In this document: positions 22,200 through 35,017 of the stretch, piece after piece
Numbering within the stretch: the stretch's first letter is position 1
Layout: each line of letters opens with the position of its first letter
Assembly: GCA_964006375.1 (NCBI GenBank)
Contig: OZ023264.1
Span: 15,572,225-15,636,224, forward strand
Source of the DNA: Tillus elongatus
Taxonomy: Eukaryota; Arthropoda; Insecta; Coleoptera; Cleridae
Direction of reading: 5' to 3'
Length of the DNA: 64,000 bases
Program-made: the position numbers and the translations under genes
The notes under the pieces: generated by a model
The model's database searches: none
What the model was told of the DNA's origin: nothing
Seen by the model: only the letters and a program-made list of their open reading frames with translations

Positions 22200-23035
22200 C
22201 TTAATTTTGTTCAGAAAAAGCTTGGCATCACTGGAAACAGTAACGTGAACGGAAAACTTAAATTCGGTTATTACAAATTCGTATGCATCAAATTAACCTA
22301 GTAGGCGTATCAATCTTTATAACATATTTACTTTCTTTTGCTTTACCACCATAATTACCCAAGAGATTAGCTTAAATTAAAAATCTCTTTTCTTGCGAAT
22401 TTCCGGTCTGCGAAACACAATGTTAATATAAAAATGTTGTAAAATACTACAATTATGTACAAAATATCCTTCTAAACAAAAAGCAATAAACAGCATAATT
22501 CTATAGTCCGCCATTGTTTCCTATAAAGCTTAAACACACGTTTTATATTAATTGTGTAGTTGATATCAAACACATCACGGTCTGTAATCGATTTCGAGAA
22601 AATTATGGTAATTTCGGGAATGAACGTGCGCTTGTTTTAAATTTTTGTGTTGTCGGGACGGTGTTAGCAGGCTCTGGACGAGAGTCACAGCCAACCAGGA
22701 TGGATCAGCGGCATTCGGTATTGTTTAGAGAACAGCGTCGACAATGAGCAGTAATTTGCATGTTGACCAGCTTGGATGAGATGACCGTGATTAGTATAAA
22801 ATGATACACTTCGCTAAAATTGCCAAATTTTGATAGGATTCAGCTAAAATTGGAAAGAGGATGTTTCAGAAATGGAAGTTCCTACACTATTATTTTTATA
22901 TGTTGGGCGTAATAATATGCTTTATTTTTTACATAATATACGAATTACGTACATAATAAGAATTTATAAAAGATTGTTTATTAGAAAATTATTTTTTTAC
23001 TGAGAAACTCTTCACAAATTACGTTTAAAAAGGTA
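22200..23035. other. no recognised gene
   Basis: No recognised protein. A 77-codon open frame at 22514-22747 resembles nothing I know. Confidence 0.5.
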
Positions 23036-23148
23036 TGGTATTCAAAGATGAACCTAAAGCTTTTAAATTAATAATTGTTCTTGAGATTGCAACAGATTTT
23101 GAGACATATTCTTATTGTAACTCCTGTTATATACATACACACACAGCT

Positions 23149-23152
<4 letters not shown>

Positions 23153-23225
<73 letters not shown>
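23153..23225. repeat. (AT)n microsatellite, ~73 bp
   Basis: Array touching the 3' end of the minus-strand Penelope element. Confidence 0.95.
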
Positions 23226-23231
<6 letters not shown>

Positions 23232-25612
23232 TGAGATATACTTGGTTCTCGGGTTGAACCGCGTCCAGAATTTATTAAAACTCGACGTTTCGGCTCCTGT
23301 TTTGGAGCAATTTTCTAGAGGTAAAGGAAATATGTAAGGACACAAGGCCTCAATCTGCCTACTCCTTAGAGCAGTGGGCACAGGTGGATTGGGTTGTTAT
23401 AGCTCGATTACGGGGCCTCAGTTTTCCTACTCCCCAAATCTCGCTGAAGATCGTCTCCAAGGTCTCAGTGTGTTCAACCCTAGGCCTCAGAGAGATCTGG
23501 CAGTTCATTGCAAGTCTTGTATTGTATGTACCGTTCCGTCTGCCTGCTTCGTTATCAGTGAAAGTAGTCAGGTCAGGGTAAATTAGGGGCTTTGGTCACG
23601 GTACTTAAAGGATTAAGAGGATTAGCGGCATTTGTTGAGACAGATAATGGGGCAATGAAATTGTCTATTGAATTTATTTTCTTTTTGTGTGTTTGCAATG
23701 AAGATATAATAGGTTTCCAAGTAATCGGAAGGCGAAGAGCATCATCTCTCTTATTTAAACGATCGGGACGTTTTTCGATCTCGATTGCTTCGCGGACAAT
23801 TCTCGTTTTAAAGTTATAAACCGGTGCTATTGTTTTGGCATTATCGAGGTCTATTTTGTATCCTGTATGAATATGATGCATGGCCAGGGCCGATGAGGGG
23901 TCGGATTTTCTAACTGCGAGGGTGTGTTCATATATTCTATTGTGGATGCGTCTATGCGTTTGTCCTACATAAGTTCGGGAACAAGGAATTTCGTAAACTC
24001 CGTAGGATTCGTTTGTAATCGTATCATTCGGAGTTTTTATCAGATTTGTCAGTTTTTTCTGTGTTGTGAATACCGTTTTGATAATATGGGTTATAAAAAT
24101 TTGGCTCAGTTTGTCGGTGAAACCTTTAATGTATATGGTAAAACCACTCTGTGTTGTTGTGTGGACTCTGTTCTTGTTGTAGTGTAGTGGTTTGATGTTG
24201 TGCGTTTCTAATGTTTCGTAGTATGTGACTTTTGTCGTATCCGTTTTCTACCAATGTCTGTCTTAAAAAGTTTAATTCTGTCTGTTTTTTGTTGTTGTCT
24301 GTTAGTCTAAGCGATCGTGTTACTAGTGTTAGTTAGTTGCGATGGGTGTGGTGAGATTGGGCGTTAAGATAACGATTAGTGTTGGTTGGTTTTCGGTACA
24401 CAGTGTAAGAAAGGTCTCTGACTGGGTTTTTTTGTGATGCCTTCATCTAAGAAATGCAAAGAAAAATTATTTTCTATTTCCATGATGAACTGGATTTGGG
24501 GGTTGATGTTATTTAGGTAAGAAAGGAACTCGTCTAGAAATTATTTGACGTGTGGCCAGACAACTAAAATGTCGTCAACATATCTTAACCAGCAAGTTGG
24601 TTTAAGTTGGGATGAATTTAGAGTTTGCGTCTGGAAGTTTTCCATGAAAATGTTAGCCAATACACGAGATAGTCGTGAACCCATTGGAGCACCTCGAACT
24701 TGTTTGTAAAATTTGTGTTGAAAAAGAAAATAAGTGTTAGATGTGCAGTGTTGTAGAAGAGCTAAGGTATTGTGTGAAATATTGTGTTTATTTTTTGAGA
24801 ATGTCAAGGGTTTCAAATAGGGGTATATTAGTGAATATAGAAACTATATCAAAGTTAACCAGGATGTCGTTTTGAGAAATTATGTTGTTTTGAAGAAGGT
24901 CAATGAGATGGGTGGAGTTTTTGCCATAGGTTGTAGCGTTTTCTACTAATGGTTGGAGAGTTTTGGCTAGATGTTTTGCAAGTTTTTGTTTGGGTGAACG
25001 GTGGGCACTTATGATAGGGCGAAGGGGAATATCAGGCTTATAGATTTTCGGGAGACCGTATTTTCTAGCGATGCGAGATGATTTTTTGCGCGGGATTGGT
25101 GATTTTCTGAAGTCAGGACTGAGTTGGAAGTTGTTGCTGATAGTTTTGGTTTTCTTTTGAAGATAAGTTGTAAGGTCGTTAGGAATGTGTTTGTAGTCTG
25201 TGCTGTTTAGCATATTGTCCATCTTTTGTATACAGTCTGTTTTGTCGAGTATGACTGTAGCGTGGCCTTTGGCTGCTGGTAGGATTAAGATATCTGTGTT
25301 TTGGTTTAGGTCTCTGATTAACTGTACTTCGTGAGAAGAAAGGTTGGAGGGTGGAGGTTTGGCAGAACCTAATATCCCAGCAATGTCCTGTTTCGTCATT
25401 TCACCTTCGTCAGTCGGTAAGTGTGTTATAGCTTCCTCTGATTGAGAAATTATATTTTCTATTGGGATGAATTTAGGGGTTGTTTCAAAATTAAAACCTT
25501 TGGATAGAACTTTGATGGCGACGTCACTTATGTTAGAATTGGAAAGGTTGTGAACTACTATAGTAGGATTGGCATTATGTGACATACTTAATTTATCGGG
25601 AAGTTCATTTTA
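23226..25612 (-). mobile_element. Penelope-like element, longer copy
   Basis: Runs from an N-terminal frame start near 25612 down to the terminal repeat at 23231-23340 (minus orientation, with GGAGCCGAAACGTCGAG), which abuts an (AT)n array. It contains reverse transcriptase and GIY-YIG endonuclease in the Penelope order. The coding part is interrupted by stops and at least three frameshifts. Confidence 0.88.
23573..25612 (-). pseudogene. Penelope reverse transcriptase / GIY-YIG endonuclease
   Basis: 25585-24788: N-terminal region, then ILPAAKGHATVILD, YGLPKIYKPDIPLRPIIS, and motif A NFDIVSIFTNIPL. A frameshift leads into 24816-24541 with VRGAPMGSRLS and the catalytic box RYVDDILVVW. The linker (about 24540-24010) has many stops. 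The endonuclease at about 24010-23880 reads GVYEIPCSRTYVGQTHRRIHNRI, with the GIY-YIG motif. A conserved C-terminal segment (23881-23573) includes DLDNAKTIAPVYNF. Role: target nicking plus cDNA synthesis. The catalytic boxes remain, but the frame is broken, so it is a pseudogene. Confidence 0.9.
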
Positions 25613-25799
25613 AATTTCTAATGGGCATCAAATTGTACAATATTTTCGTAATTTAACTGACTGCATTTTTAAAGATTTAGAAGATAGCAATAGGGTGCAA
25701 GCTAAAAGTGACCACTCCGTATTTATGTATTATCAATGTTCTAACTCCCGCACATTCAAATAAAGTTGTATTATTTTCAAAGAACTTATTAAACTAAAC

Positions 25800-25835
25800 T
25801 TAAGGTGCGCAAATTATGGCCCCTAGAACCCAAAT

Positions 25836-25912
<77 letters not shown>

Positions 25913-26110
25913 CCAACCGATAACTCAAAAAATACTTCACCAATCGAAACCAAATTTGGCAATTCCCTTCATTTTGTTATTTTGTTAATAGCTTGGATGA
26001 GTTCGTTAGACAATTTTGACACTCACATACTTTCAGAAAAAATGTGAAAAACTGTTTGAAAACGCAATATCTTTTGAATTACTAGAATTATGAAACTAAA
26101 ACTTTACAAG
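25800..26110 (-). repeat. repeat B fragment with (AT)n
   Basis: Diverged part of repeat B (see 61541-62941), reversed: the AACCCAAATCC side before the array, and GTATC...GATAACTCAAAAAATA after it. The array is at 25839-25908. Confidence 0.65.
25839..25908. repeat. (AT)n microsatellite, ~70 bp
   Basis: Array at the standard internal position of repeat B. Confidence 0.95.
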
Positions 26111-26689
26111 CACGTAGATATCGTACCAGTTGTCCTCTACCAAATTTGAACATAATCGGTTCAATTAATTCTGATTTATAACCAAATAAAAAATTAAAAA
26201 TGTACGATATAACCTGAAATTACCTCGGAATGGGTGCCTATAATGTTAGACAAGGTCAAACAGCAGACAGATATATCAGGGCTACGCTGCTATTGCAAAA
26301 AATGCTCTGAATCAAACTTCAAGCGTGCAAGTTAGAAAAATATGTCACAATAAACAATCAGCGGGGTTGCCATTTGCCAAAACTTTGATCTGAATTTGGA
26401 AATAGCAGGGAAATATATAGTAATAAACAAAAATGTTAATGAAAGTTATTCAATTTGCTTAAAGTCAATCTAGAACAAAGTTTTATTATGTATAAATATT
26501 AAGCTTCCCATTCTTCAAGGTATTTAAAACCCATCGCCCTCTCCTAGTTAAATCTGACAACGCCAGTTAGCTATTTGTCATTGTCATTTATTGTTTTGCA
26601 AACTCACAGTAGAGGGAGTCGAATTCGAGGTTATCTTCTTCTTCTTTGTTTACAGACGCCATAAACAAATAATAAGACTCAGCTAATAC
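26111..26689. other. no recognised gene
   Basis: AT-rich; nothing identified. Confidence 0.5.
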
Positions 26690-28605
26690 CTTGGAATCTT
26701 AGAATAAGGTACTTATTGTTTACTTTTAGTTTTTAGTGAATTTTCATTATTATTTACTCTTCCTGTCGTATATGGAAAATTTGAGATAAATAAAACTATA
26801 TAATATCATGCAGTAGTTTAAATTATATCAATAAATAGATGTGTAAATTATTTAAATTTTAATTTCAAAATTTTGTATTGTTTATATTTATTTATTGCAT
26901 TTTCAAAAAGTATAAATACAGCAATAGTAAATAAATGTTAAAAAGGGTTTAGGTGCAGCAAGAGCGTTACGGTAGCGAATTTTCGTAAATATATTCCAAA
27001 TGTTGATAATTCAATTTCCCATTAAATTAGAATCTTCAATTTTGATACATACCAAAACCTATGTAAAAGCAGCGTGGTTATTTTAAAAATAACACAGTGA
27101 GCTTTACAGGCAACGATAAATTTGTTCTAGAAAATAATTTTTGTTATTTTGTTTGCAGAAACTGTTTCGATTGAGTGGACTAAAACGGGTCATCCAAGCG
27201 ACTAATAAGGAAAAATACCTGCCACGTTTATAATTTGGCAGGTACATTCGTTTTGTAAATGAAAATTAAATTGTCGGTAAATTTGCAGATTAGAACACGG
27301 CGGACTTTCAGAAAAATATTTTCAGAAACATGCTTAGAACCCTTTCTAAATGCACATACCAGAAGAAACATTTCTTGGACACGGCTCCTAAGAAAGTTAC
27401 AGGACCAGAGAGTGAATAGATATGCTGGGCGGAGAAAAAAATACAGAAACATGCTTAAATCTCCTTCTGGATGCACAAACCACACTCTTGCTAACAGCCC
27501 CTAAGAAAGTGACGGGACCAGGAGTGAATAGGGGTGTTGGGCGGGGAAGAAGATAAAAAGTAAATGTGAGCGAAAAGTGAGAAAAAAACAGCTTAGTTGG
27601 ACCTCTATAAGCTGCCTTTATCCCATTTTCCAGCTATAGCTCCTTAAAATTCTGTTTATCCCGCCCAGACCCCCTATATTTACCTCAGGTCCCGTAACTT
27701 TCTGGCGGGTTGTTCCCAAGAAACTTTTCTTGTTTACATTGTTCTTGTTTATGCATTGAGGGTGGTTGTATGCATGCAGAAGGGGAAGGGGAACCTCTGA
27801 GACAAAGCAGCGAACCAAGATTTGCAATTTATGTTTAAATTGTTACCCCATTTCATTTGTTTAAAATATTTTTCCAAAAATGAATCTGGTTGCCTTGTTT
27901 GTCAGTCTCACATAGACAGCTAAAATATTTAATCATTTTCAAAAAGTGTGCATACAACAATAGTAAATAAGTTTTGAAAAAGGTCTGGGTGCAGCAAACA
28001 CATTATGGTAGAGGATTTTTGTAAAAATATTTGAAATATGAAAACTCAATTACCTATTAAGCTAGAGTCTTCAATCTTGAACCATAGTAACACCTAGGTA
28101 AACGTAGGCTAGGTACTAAATTTAAAAAAAATAACTTCGCGGATAACTACAAGTTGGTTTTTAAGAACTTTTGTTGTTGTTTTGTTTGCAAAAACTAATT
28201 CGATTGGGTTGACTAAAACAAAACCATCCAAGCAATTAAAAGAAAAATACCTACCATATTTATGATTTGTCAGGTACATTCCCATTGTAAATAATTAATT
28301 TTTTTCTAAAAAACTTTTGTGACTTTAATGAAATTTGTTACACAATTTTTTTAAAGAGACTTGCAGTATTTGCATATATCTTTACCAAACTATAATTTTG
28401 TAGCTCCATATATCTTTACCAAACTATAATTTTGTAGTTCCATAGAAAATAGATTTTTTTTAAATAATCGTTAACTGGGACCTCTAAAATCGGTCTCTCA
28501 GTTCCATTTAAATTCAAAGAAATAGTTTTAATAATATACCTTACTAATAGTGTACAATTCTTATGAAAATTCGCTACTAAAATGCACTTGATGCATCCCG
28601 AACAT
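26690..28605 (+). repeat. repeat A, copy 2 (paired-module non-coding unit)
   Basis: Same layout as 17140-18655: a left partial module from GTGCAGCAAGAGCGTTACGG (26954) to about 27250, a spacer with an internal duplication (about 27300-27420 and 27435-27545), and a full module at 27990-28602. The full module starts GTGCAGCAAACACATTATGG and ends in the inverse motif TCGCTACTAAAATGCACTTG (from 28571) and GATGCATCCC. So a module of about 610 bp with terminal inverted repeats occurs twice in direct order around a ~730-bp spacer. No coding capacity. Shared motifs with 44601-45035 and 45377-46183. Confidence 0.75.
28373..28440 (+). repeat. 34-bp tandem duplication
   Basis: Two near-identical units starting CATATATCTTTACCAAACTA (28373-28406 and 28407-28440) inside the right module of repeat A. 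The copy-1 locus at 18490-18530 has a single unit. Confidence 0.9.
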
Positions 28606-28888
28606 TGTTTACCATTACAAGGTCCGCCAGGTTGGTACCTTTAAAAACTTGATAGCTCAAAACTAGTCTGCAAAAGCTATAACAATATCAAACCATAATC
28701 ATGATTTACAAGGTTTTATGCGGAAGAAAAAATTATACCGTAAGGGGAAAAGACGAGGTTTTTTAGTTTTTCAGAAAGGAAATTAGAGTATATTCGTGTT
28801 GGGTAATATAGTGACTGAACATTTGCGATTAGCAACACTGAAAATCGTGCATGTGTCGATATTCATTGAATCGATGTTGAAGAGTAAA

Positions 28889-29014
28889 ATGCAGCAGGCC
28901 TGTTGGCTCTTATTATGTATTGTGATTTGTTCCGCAAATTTAACAACTGCAGAACACTCAACGAGTGAACGCAACGATGTAATGAGGGCTTTAACACAAT
29001 CAAAAACTTACTAG
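28889..29014 (+). CDS. candidate short secreted peptide or first exon
   Basis: From the ATG at 28889 the frame encodes 41 residues beginning MQQACWLLLCIVICSANL, a convincing signal peptide: short n-region, strongly hydrophobic core, small residues before a likely cleavage after TTA. The mature remainder, about 20 residues starting EHSTSERNDV, is hydrophilic. An upstream in-frame ATG (28874) would add MLKSK, a plausible basic n-region; the frame is open from 28796. It lies outside the repeats I can delimit. It could be a small secreted peptide, the first exon of a larger secreted protein (no clear splice donor), or chance. No family recognised. Confidence 0.3.
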   Translation: MQQACWLLLCIVICSANLTTAEHSTSERNDVMRALTQSKTY

Positions 29015-29668
29015 TGGTTACGTATCATTAATCATTCCTGAATGACATTGATAAATATCAAACGCGCCGGTAATAAAATAATGACGGTATTGAGTTTTTT
29101 CTATCGTGTATCAATATTTGTTGTCTACCGCCTTTATGTGCTCTAAAAAGATAGTAATTTATTGTTATACCTTGTCTCTTTTTCAAGTACAATTTCAAAA
29201 TTATACTCATTTGAATGAATACCATAATATCTAATATTTACTGTTAGATAAGTTATTTATTAAAAAAATTGGATCGAACTTTATTCAAATAGTAGTAATT
29301 GATCACAGTTAACTTCTATTTATCACACACTAATGATCTCGTCGAAGACGTCATTGCATTTTCAACATTTTTCTTAAAATTTAAATTCGACTGCAGGAAT
29401 AAGAATACTTTGTAGAAAACCTTTCAAAAACAGAACATCCTAAAGTAAAAACATCGCAGGGATTCGATTTGCGTTTAATTAAAGACAAGTTAAATAGTGT
29501 TTTAGAAATTAAATTTGACGTTAAAATTTTTAGCTACATTTTAGCGGATTTATGTTAAAAAAAAATATTTAAATTTGAGAGTCAAAACTATCGGAACTTC
29601 ATTGACTTTTTTAAAATTACCATAAATTAGAGCGTCTAGAACCTATATTTAGGGTCAGTTCAAATATA
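29015..29668. other. no recognised gene
   Basis: AT-rich sequence downstream of the candidate peptide; no exon I can support. Confidence 0.5.
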
Positions 29669-31062
29669 TAGGCTGGCGCATTGAAAACGAAACAGACCGA
29701 TATGCGTCCAAATAATTTTTTTAAGAAACGCTGAAATACGTCAATTTTAATATCGGGGAGGGGACATGTTTTCACATAAAACTCAACTTTGTCACATCAA
29801 CCCCTTAAGGGTGGTGATAACAACCCTTATATTTTAAATAGGGAACATGGGTCGAGTGTTACATCATACAAGCTTTCTTTTCTGAATTCAGCACACTATT
29901 TCTGTTGGAAGTTTTATCAACTCGTTTAAAAATTATTCACAGTTGAAGATGCAAACACGCATTTCACTCATTCCAATAAGAAATGTGCTGATAGTCAATG
30001 TTTTGTTGATTTGTAAACAAAAAGTTGACTATCAGAACATTTCTTATCGGAATGAGAGAAATGCGGTTTATTATTTCAGTTTATCGGTCGGTTTGATACT
30101 TGATAGTACTACCGAAAATTAATTTCACAATGGTGTATTTTGTAGAAGAAAGAGTTTAAATAATTACTCTTTTTTTTAAACGATGACTGTGCCAACCGTA
30201 CCGCAAATTTGTATAATGAACGACATCCGAACAGACATGTTAACAGAAAATACATGTTGGAGTTAGTTTCGAAAAAGTGGTTTAGTAGCCAACAAAAAAC
30301 GGGATCCTGAACGTGAATTTCCGGTTAGAAATGAGACTACTGAGATTGAAGTTTTAGGACAAATTGCTGCAGACCCAACTTTGAGCACGAGAAAATTGGT
30401 CACTGTTTCAAACATCAAAAGAAGAACTATTCAGCGAATATTGAAGCATCATAAATTTCACCCGTATACAATTCATCTTGTACAACAACTAAATGAAGAT
30501 GATTTTGATCGGCGGCTGGAGTTTTGTGAAGTTATGACTGCACGAATAGTTGATAACGGGAACTTTCTGTTCAATATCTGTTTTTCAGACGAGTGTACGT
30601 TTTTATTAAACTCTACAGTCAATCGTCATAATTGTCGTTATTGGGCTGATAATAATCCAAGAAATTTTCACGAAGACTCAAGCTCCACAGAAATTTAATG
30701 TCTGGACTGTAATTGTTGGAGACCGTTTAATCGGACCAATTTTTCTTGATGGCAATTTGAGTGGCGAAACGTATTTGGAGTTACTAGAAGATATCGTTTA
30801 CCCTCTACTAATTGACATTGTTGAAAATGATGATCGCTATCAAGAAAAGCAATTAGTGTTTCAACAAGATGGAGCTCCTCCGCATTTTTCACAACGTGTT
30901 AGGGAGTTTTTGAACAGAGAGTTACTAGAGCAATGTATTGGGCGTAGAGATGCTATTGAGTGGCCCCCTAGATCACCGGATTTAACTCATTTAGACTTCT
31001 TTCTATGGGGCTATTTAAAGAGTAGAATTTTCACAATTTACACAACTCAAATTATAGTACAA
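29669..31062 (+). mobile_element. DD41D mariner-like transposon, copy 3 (right end missing)
   Basis: Left end GGCTGGCGCATTGAAAACGA at 29671 and about 350 bp of end sequence shared with 47957-49856, then the transposase on the plus strand. Similarity stops near 31040-31062, before the right inverted end. Confidence 0.8.
30130..31062 (+). pseudogene. DD41D transposase, decayed
   Basis: Starts MVYFVEERV and meets a stop at the tenth codon (TAA where related copies have GAA). Further frame breaks lie near 30260-30300 and 30690-30700. The catalytic blocks remain: FSDECTF (30580 region), FQQDGAPPHF (about 30860) and SPDLTHLDFFLW (about 30990), giving two Asp and a final Asp with 41 residues between. 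C-terminus truncated. Confidence 0.85.
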
Positions 31063-31611
31063 TAATAAAAACATAATTAATTCAATCTGTTTTTGTTCCA
31101 TAGTTCACGCCCGCTTTTGACATATTTATTTTTAAATACATAGACACATAACCAAATAACCCCTTGAATAAAACAGGAAAAACAACTTTTATATATCACT
31201 AATCTGATTAGGGGGTAGTTTACCCCTTAAAATCTTAATTTATTTGATAAAAATACGAGCCAAGTCCTACAAGTTATCTACACTAACTTTATGGAGAGCA
31301 AGACTGAATTTTGTTTTACAAAATATGAGATTATTTAATACATTGCAATAATCAAGAAATAATTTAGATACAATTATCATTTAAACAAATAGGTGAAAGG
31401 TTGGTGTCTCGTTGTCACCCATCAAGTACTAATAATTTTTCTAGATATTGATACATTGATAATATATAAAATAGTGAAAGTTCCATCATAATTGTCATGT
31501 ACTAATAATTATATTGCAATTAAGTATGTGTGCTTTATATTGATTAAATACATACTAACATTATAATATGAATGGTAAAAATTCCACTAACGTAATTCAC
31601 CTAAAAGCTTA

Positions 31612-31681
<70 letters not shown>

Positions 31682-32695
31682 CTATAGATAGCAAATAATA
31701 GGAAAGATTACGAAATTTTAATGGGAAAACGGGAAATTTATACATCCTAGTACATATAAAATAAACGTATACACCCTAATGTAGCAACGAAAGAGTTTAG
31801 CATGAGATGTCAACGCCCGACATGAATGTCAGTGACCCATGTAGCAACCCTCGATGTTAAGTTTCATTCGAGTAATAAAAAAAAATTATATTCTAGAAAT
31901 ATCCGTAAAGAAATCAAGAACAATGCTTCAGTTTTTGTAGGGAGAATGAGATTGTAGCTAATAAATGCAATTCTCTTGATTTATTGTGTGTAAAAATAGG
32001 TATGACCAAGCTACCTAAAGGCTCGATGTATTAAAAGAGCAGAGGTCATTTGTAAAGAAAAAACTTTATGTAGTATTAAGGTATATGTGCGCGCAAGAAA
32101 AAAACGTAAAAAGACACTAAAGGTTTGACGGAAAGAACACAGGTGGTTTGATGAACAATAGCGTTTTTTCACCTGTAAGAAAGTTAATAAAAGCAAGAGT
32201 CCGAGAGTGTCCGGGGACTTTCCATCCAGTGAATTCATCAGATCATGTGATCATTATGTAAGTTGACATAAGAGATTCCAGAGTGCCTCGAAGGGAGATT
32301 ATAAAAAACCTCCAGAGTGCTACGAATATTGAATATATCAACATGTTAATAAATTAAATCCGTTAATAATCAATAAATGGGCAGTAAAATATGGCATGGA
32401 CAAATTGGAAAAATAATAACAATTAATAATGGACAGCAATAATGGAAAAACAATATATAATCCAATGGAAAATGTTTCAGTAAGTGTTTCCTTTACCTAA
32501 ATTGATCAGTGCGGTTTGAATTTCACCATTTTAACAGCACCAATTAAAGATTGAGTGCCAATAAATTTCATTAAGCGAAAATTTGCTTGAAATGAACAGA
32601 AAGAGACTGTGATCTCTGTAGAACTGTCGATGTATATTGCTTATGTTATATCAATGTCTAACCGGTAATTGTGTAATTATTTATAATGTTACCTG
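31063..32695. other. no recognised gene
   Basis: AT-rich sequence containing one (AT)n array (31613-31679). Open frames here are short and unrecognised. Confidence 0.5.
31613..31679. repeat. (AT)n microsatellite, ~67 bp
   Basis: Isolated array; its flanks do not look like repeat B. Confidence 0.95.
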
Positions 32696-32881
32696 AATGT
32701 TTTAATAGGATTTTTCAATTTATGTTTATGTATTGAATGCTTTAAATGTTTCTGTTTGTATTTAATGTGTGTCACCTAGACACCGTAAAATGTTTTAATA
32801 GGATTTTTCAATTTATGTTTCTGTAATGAATGCTTTAAATGTTTCTGTTTGTATTTAATGTGTGTCACATAAACACCGTAA
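32696..32881 (+). repeat. 93-bp tandem duplication
   Basis: Two head-to-tail units starting AATGTTTTAATAGGATTTTT (32696-32788 and 32789-32881) with only a few differences. Confidence 0.9.
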
Positions 32882-33133
32882 TGTAATTAACCAGAAGCAT
32901 TGTTTTTCGTTAATAATTAATCAGTAAAATTGTTGTATAGCCATCTGTGCAAGGCGAAATTAATTTTTGATCAAGTAAAAAAAAACCAATAAATGAATTT
33001 AAATAGCACATATTAATGAATTTTAATTAGTAGAAGCTAGCTGTAATTATAATGAACCCAACCTGATGATTAATATATATGTTCTCAGCTCTAAAATAAA
33101 TATTTGCAGGTATACGTAAAACAAATACCATAG

Positions 33134-33210
<77 letters not shown>

Positions 33211-33564
33211 GAGGCGCCAAGAGTTTCTCAATAACCAAACCGATTTTAATTCAAAAAATTTCGATTCCTAGGTTTTCGGCCAAGCCCAATCAAACTAAAA
33301 TATTTTTGCTCACGTGACACTTCCGGTCCTACCGGAAGTGTCCATTAACTTTGTTATTTTAAATACAGTATGTCACTAAATTATGCTCGTAATTTAAGGT
33401 AGACTTTTACTAGCATATTTCGTTTTTTTCGAAAATTTTTGCAGAGTCAATGTTGCACTTTATACCTGAACTTAAAGGAAAAATAAGATACGAGATTCAT
33501 CTTTTGCACACAACACACCAGTATGTGTACCTTGACCAAACGTGTTACAGTTCTGCATTGCGAC
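32882..33564. other. no recognised gene; contains an (AT)n array
   Basis: Array at 33137-33206. A perfect hairpin GACACTTCCGGTCC/GGAAGTGTC near 33316-33342 is the only other structure I noticed. The stretch after the array (ATAACC..., CCGATTTTAATT) is weakly like repeat B. Confidence 0.45.
33137..33206. repeat. (AT)n microsatellite, ~70 bp
   Basis: Dinucleotide array with possible but weak repeat B flanks. Confidence 0.95.
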
Positions 33565-34480
33565 ATACAGGGTGATAGAAATTGACTTGGCAACTTGACA
33601 AAATTCAACTGATTAAAACTTGCGTTTTTCAAATGGGACATCCTATATTTTATAAGCTAAGTGAATTGGCATTTGGAATCTCTTTCGATTTACATTAGCA
33701 TTCCCTATACCTAAATATAACCGTTTTGGAGATAAGTACATTGGAATCAGGGTTGCAATCTTGTAACAAGCCTTTGGAATTTAATTTGTCAACCAAGTGA
33801 CTTTTGCATGCTAGAAGTGCATGCGATGAAGTTTGTTATCGAAATTACAAAATATGCCCTTAATTGTAATAAAAATCCCAATTTAGGGTATAGAATCTAT
33901 GATTTTATGGGGCTATTAATTATTTATGGTGAATGTCATCGAATAATTGGTCGCACATGTAGTGCTTTATCCGAAAAGTATCCAGATAGACGGAAGCCTA
34001 GCCCGGACACAGTAAAGAGATTATTGAAGAATTGTTCAAGTTACGGGAGTTTGATCCTCAAAAGGAGAAACCAAAGCGAAGTGTTGATAATGAAGTAAAC
34101 GAAGTCAATGTGATATTTCGCTGCTGAGCCAAATTCATGTCTCAGGGATTGTCAAGGAGAGTTGGGTTTATCAACAACAACCATTCACAGAATCTTCAAA
34201 AAACACAACCGGAGACTCTTCTCCTATCACTTAATCCATAGTTTACAGCCCAGTGATAACTCCCAACGTGTTGGATTCTGTGAATGGTTTTCTTTTCAAA
34301 ACAGTAGAATGGAGCTTTTTGGGGAAAAAATATATGGTGTGATGAGGCGAAGTTCTGCAAAAATTGATTGTTCAATCGTCATAATACCCACTTTTGGCCG
34401 GATGAAAATCCTTACGTCACAAGAATCAACTATTGTCAAGACCGTTGGTCATTTAATGTATTTCGTGCCGTAAAAAATGA
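33565..34480 (+). pseudogene. mariner/Tc1-like transposase with DUF4817 helix-turn-helix, copy a
   Basis: 5' untranslated end from about 33565 (CAGGGTGATAGAAATTGACT). Then coding pieces: YDFMGLLIIYGECHRIIGRT, EKYPDRRKPSPDTVKRLL, the DUF4817-type DNA-binding region, then GLSTTTIHRIFKKHNRR (second helix-turn-helix), and the region of the first catalytic Asp, readable only by shifting frames. The C-terminal half is missing. A reversed second copy of its N-terminal part follows at once (34485-34720). Confidence 0.7.
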
Positions 34481-34858
34481 TTCGTTTACGTCATTATCAA
34501 CACATGGCTTTGTTTTCTCTCTTTTGGGGATAAAGCTCCCGTAACTTGAAAAATTGTTCAAGTATCTCTTTACTGGGTCCGGACTACGCTTCGGTCTATC
34601 TGGATACTTTTTGGCGAAAACACGACATGTGTGACCAATAATTCGATGACATTCACCATAAATAATTAATAGCTTCATAAAATCATAGATTGTATACCCT
34701 AAATTGGCCAATTTCATCACTACTAAGGACCTATTAGTGAATTTTCTTAAAAAAAATTCACTAATGAGGAGATCCCGACTTTTGAATTTTGAAAAAATTT
34801 CTTCAAATGAGCGCTAATTAGGCCCCCCAGAACACATATCCGGGGTCGGTTTAAATTT

Positions 34859-34974
<116 letters not shown>

Positions 34975-35017
34975 CACATCGATAACTCAAAAAATAATGG
35001 GCCGATTTTGATTAAAT

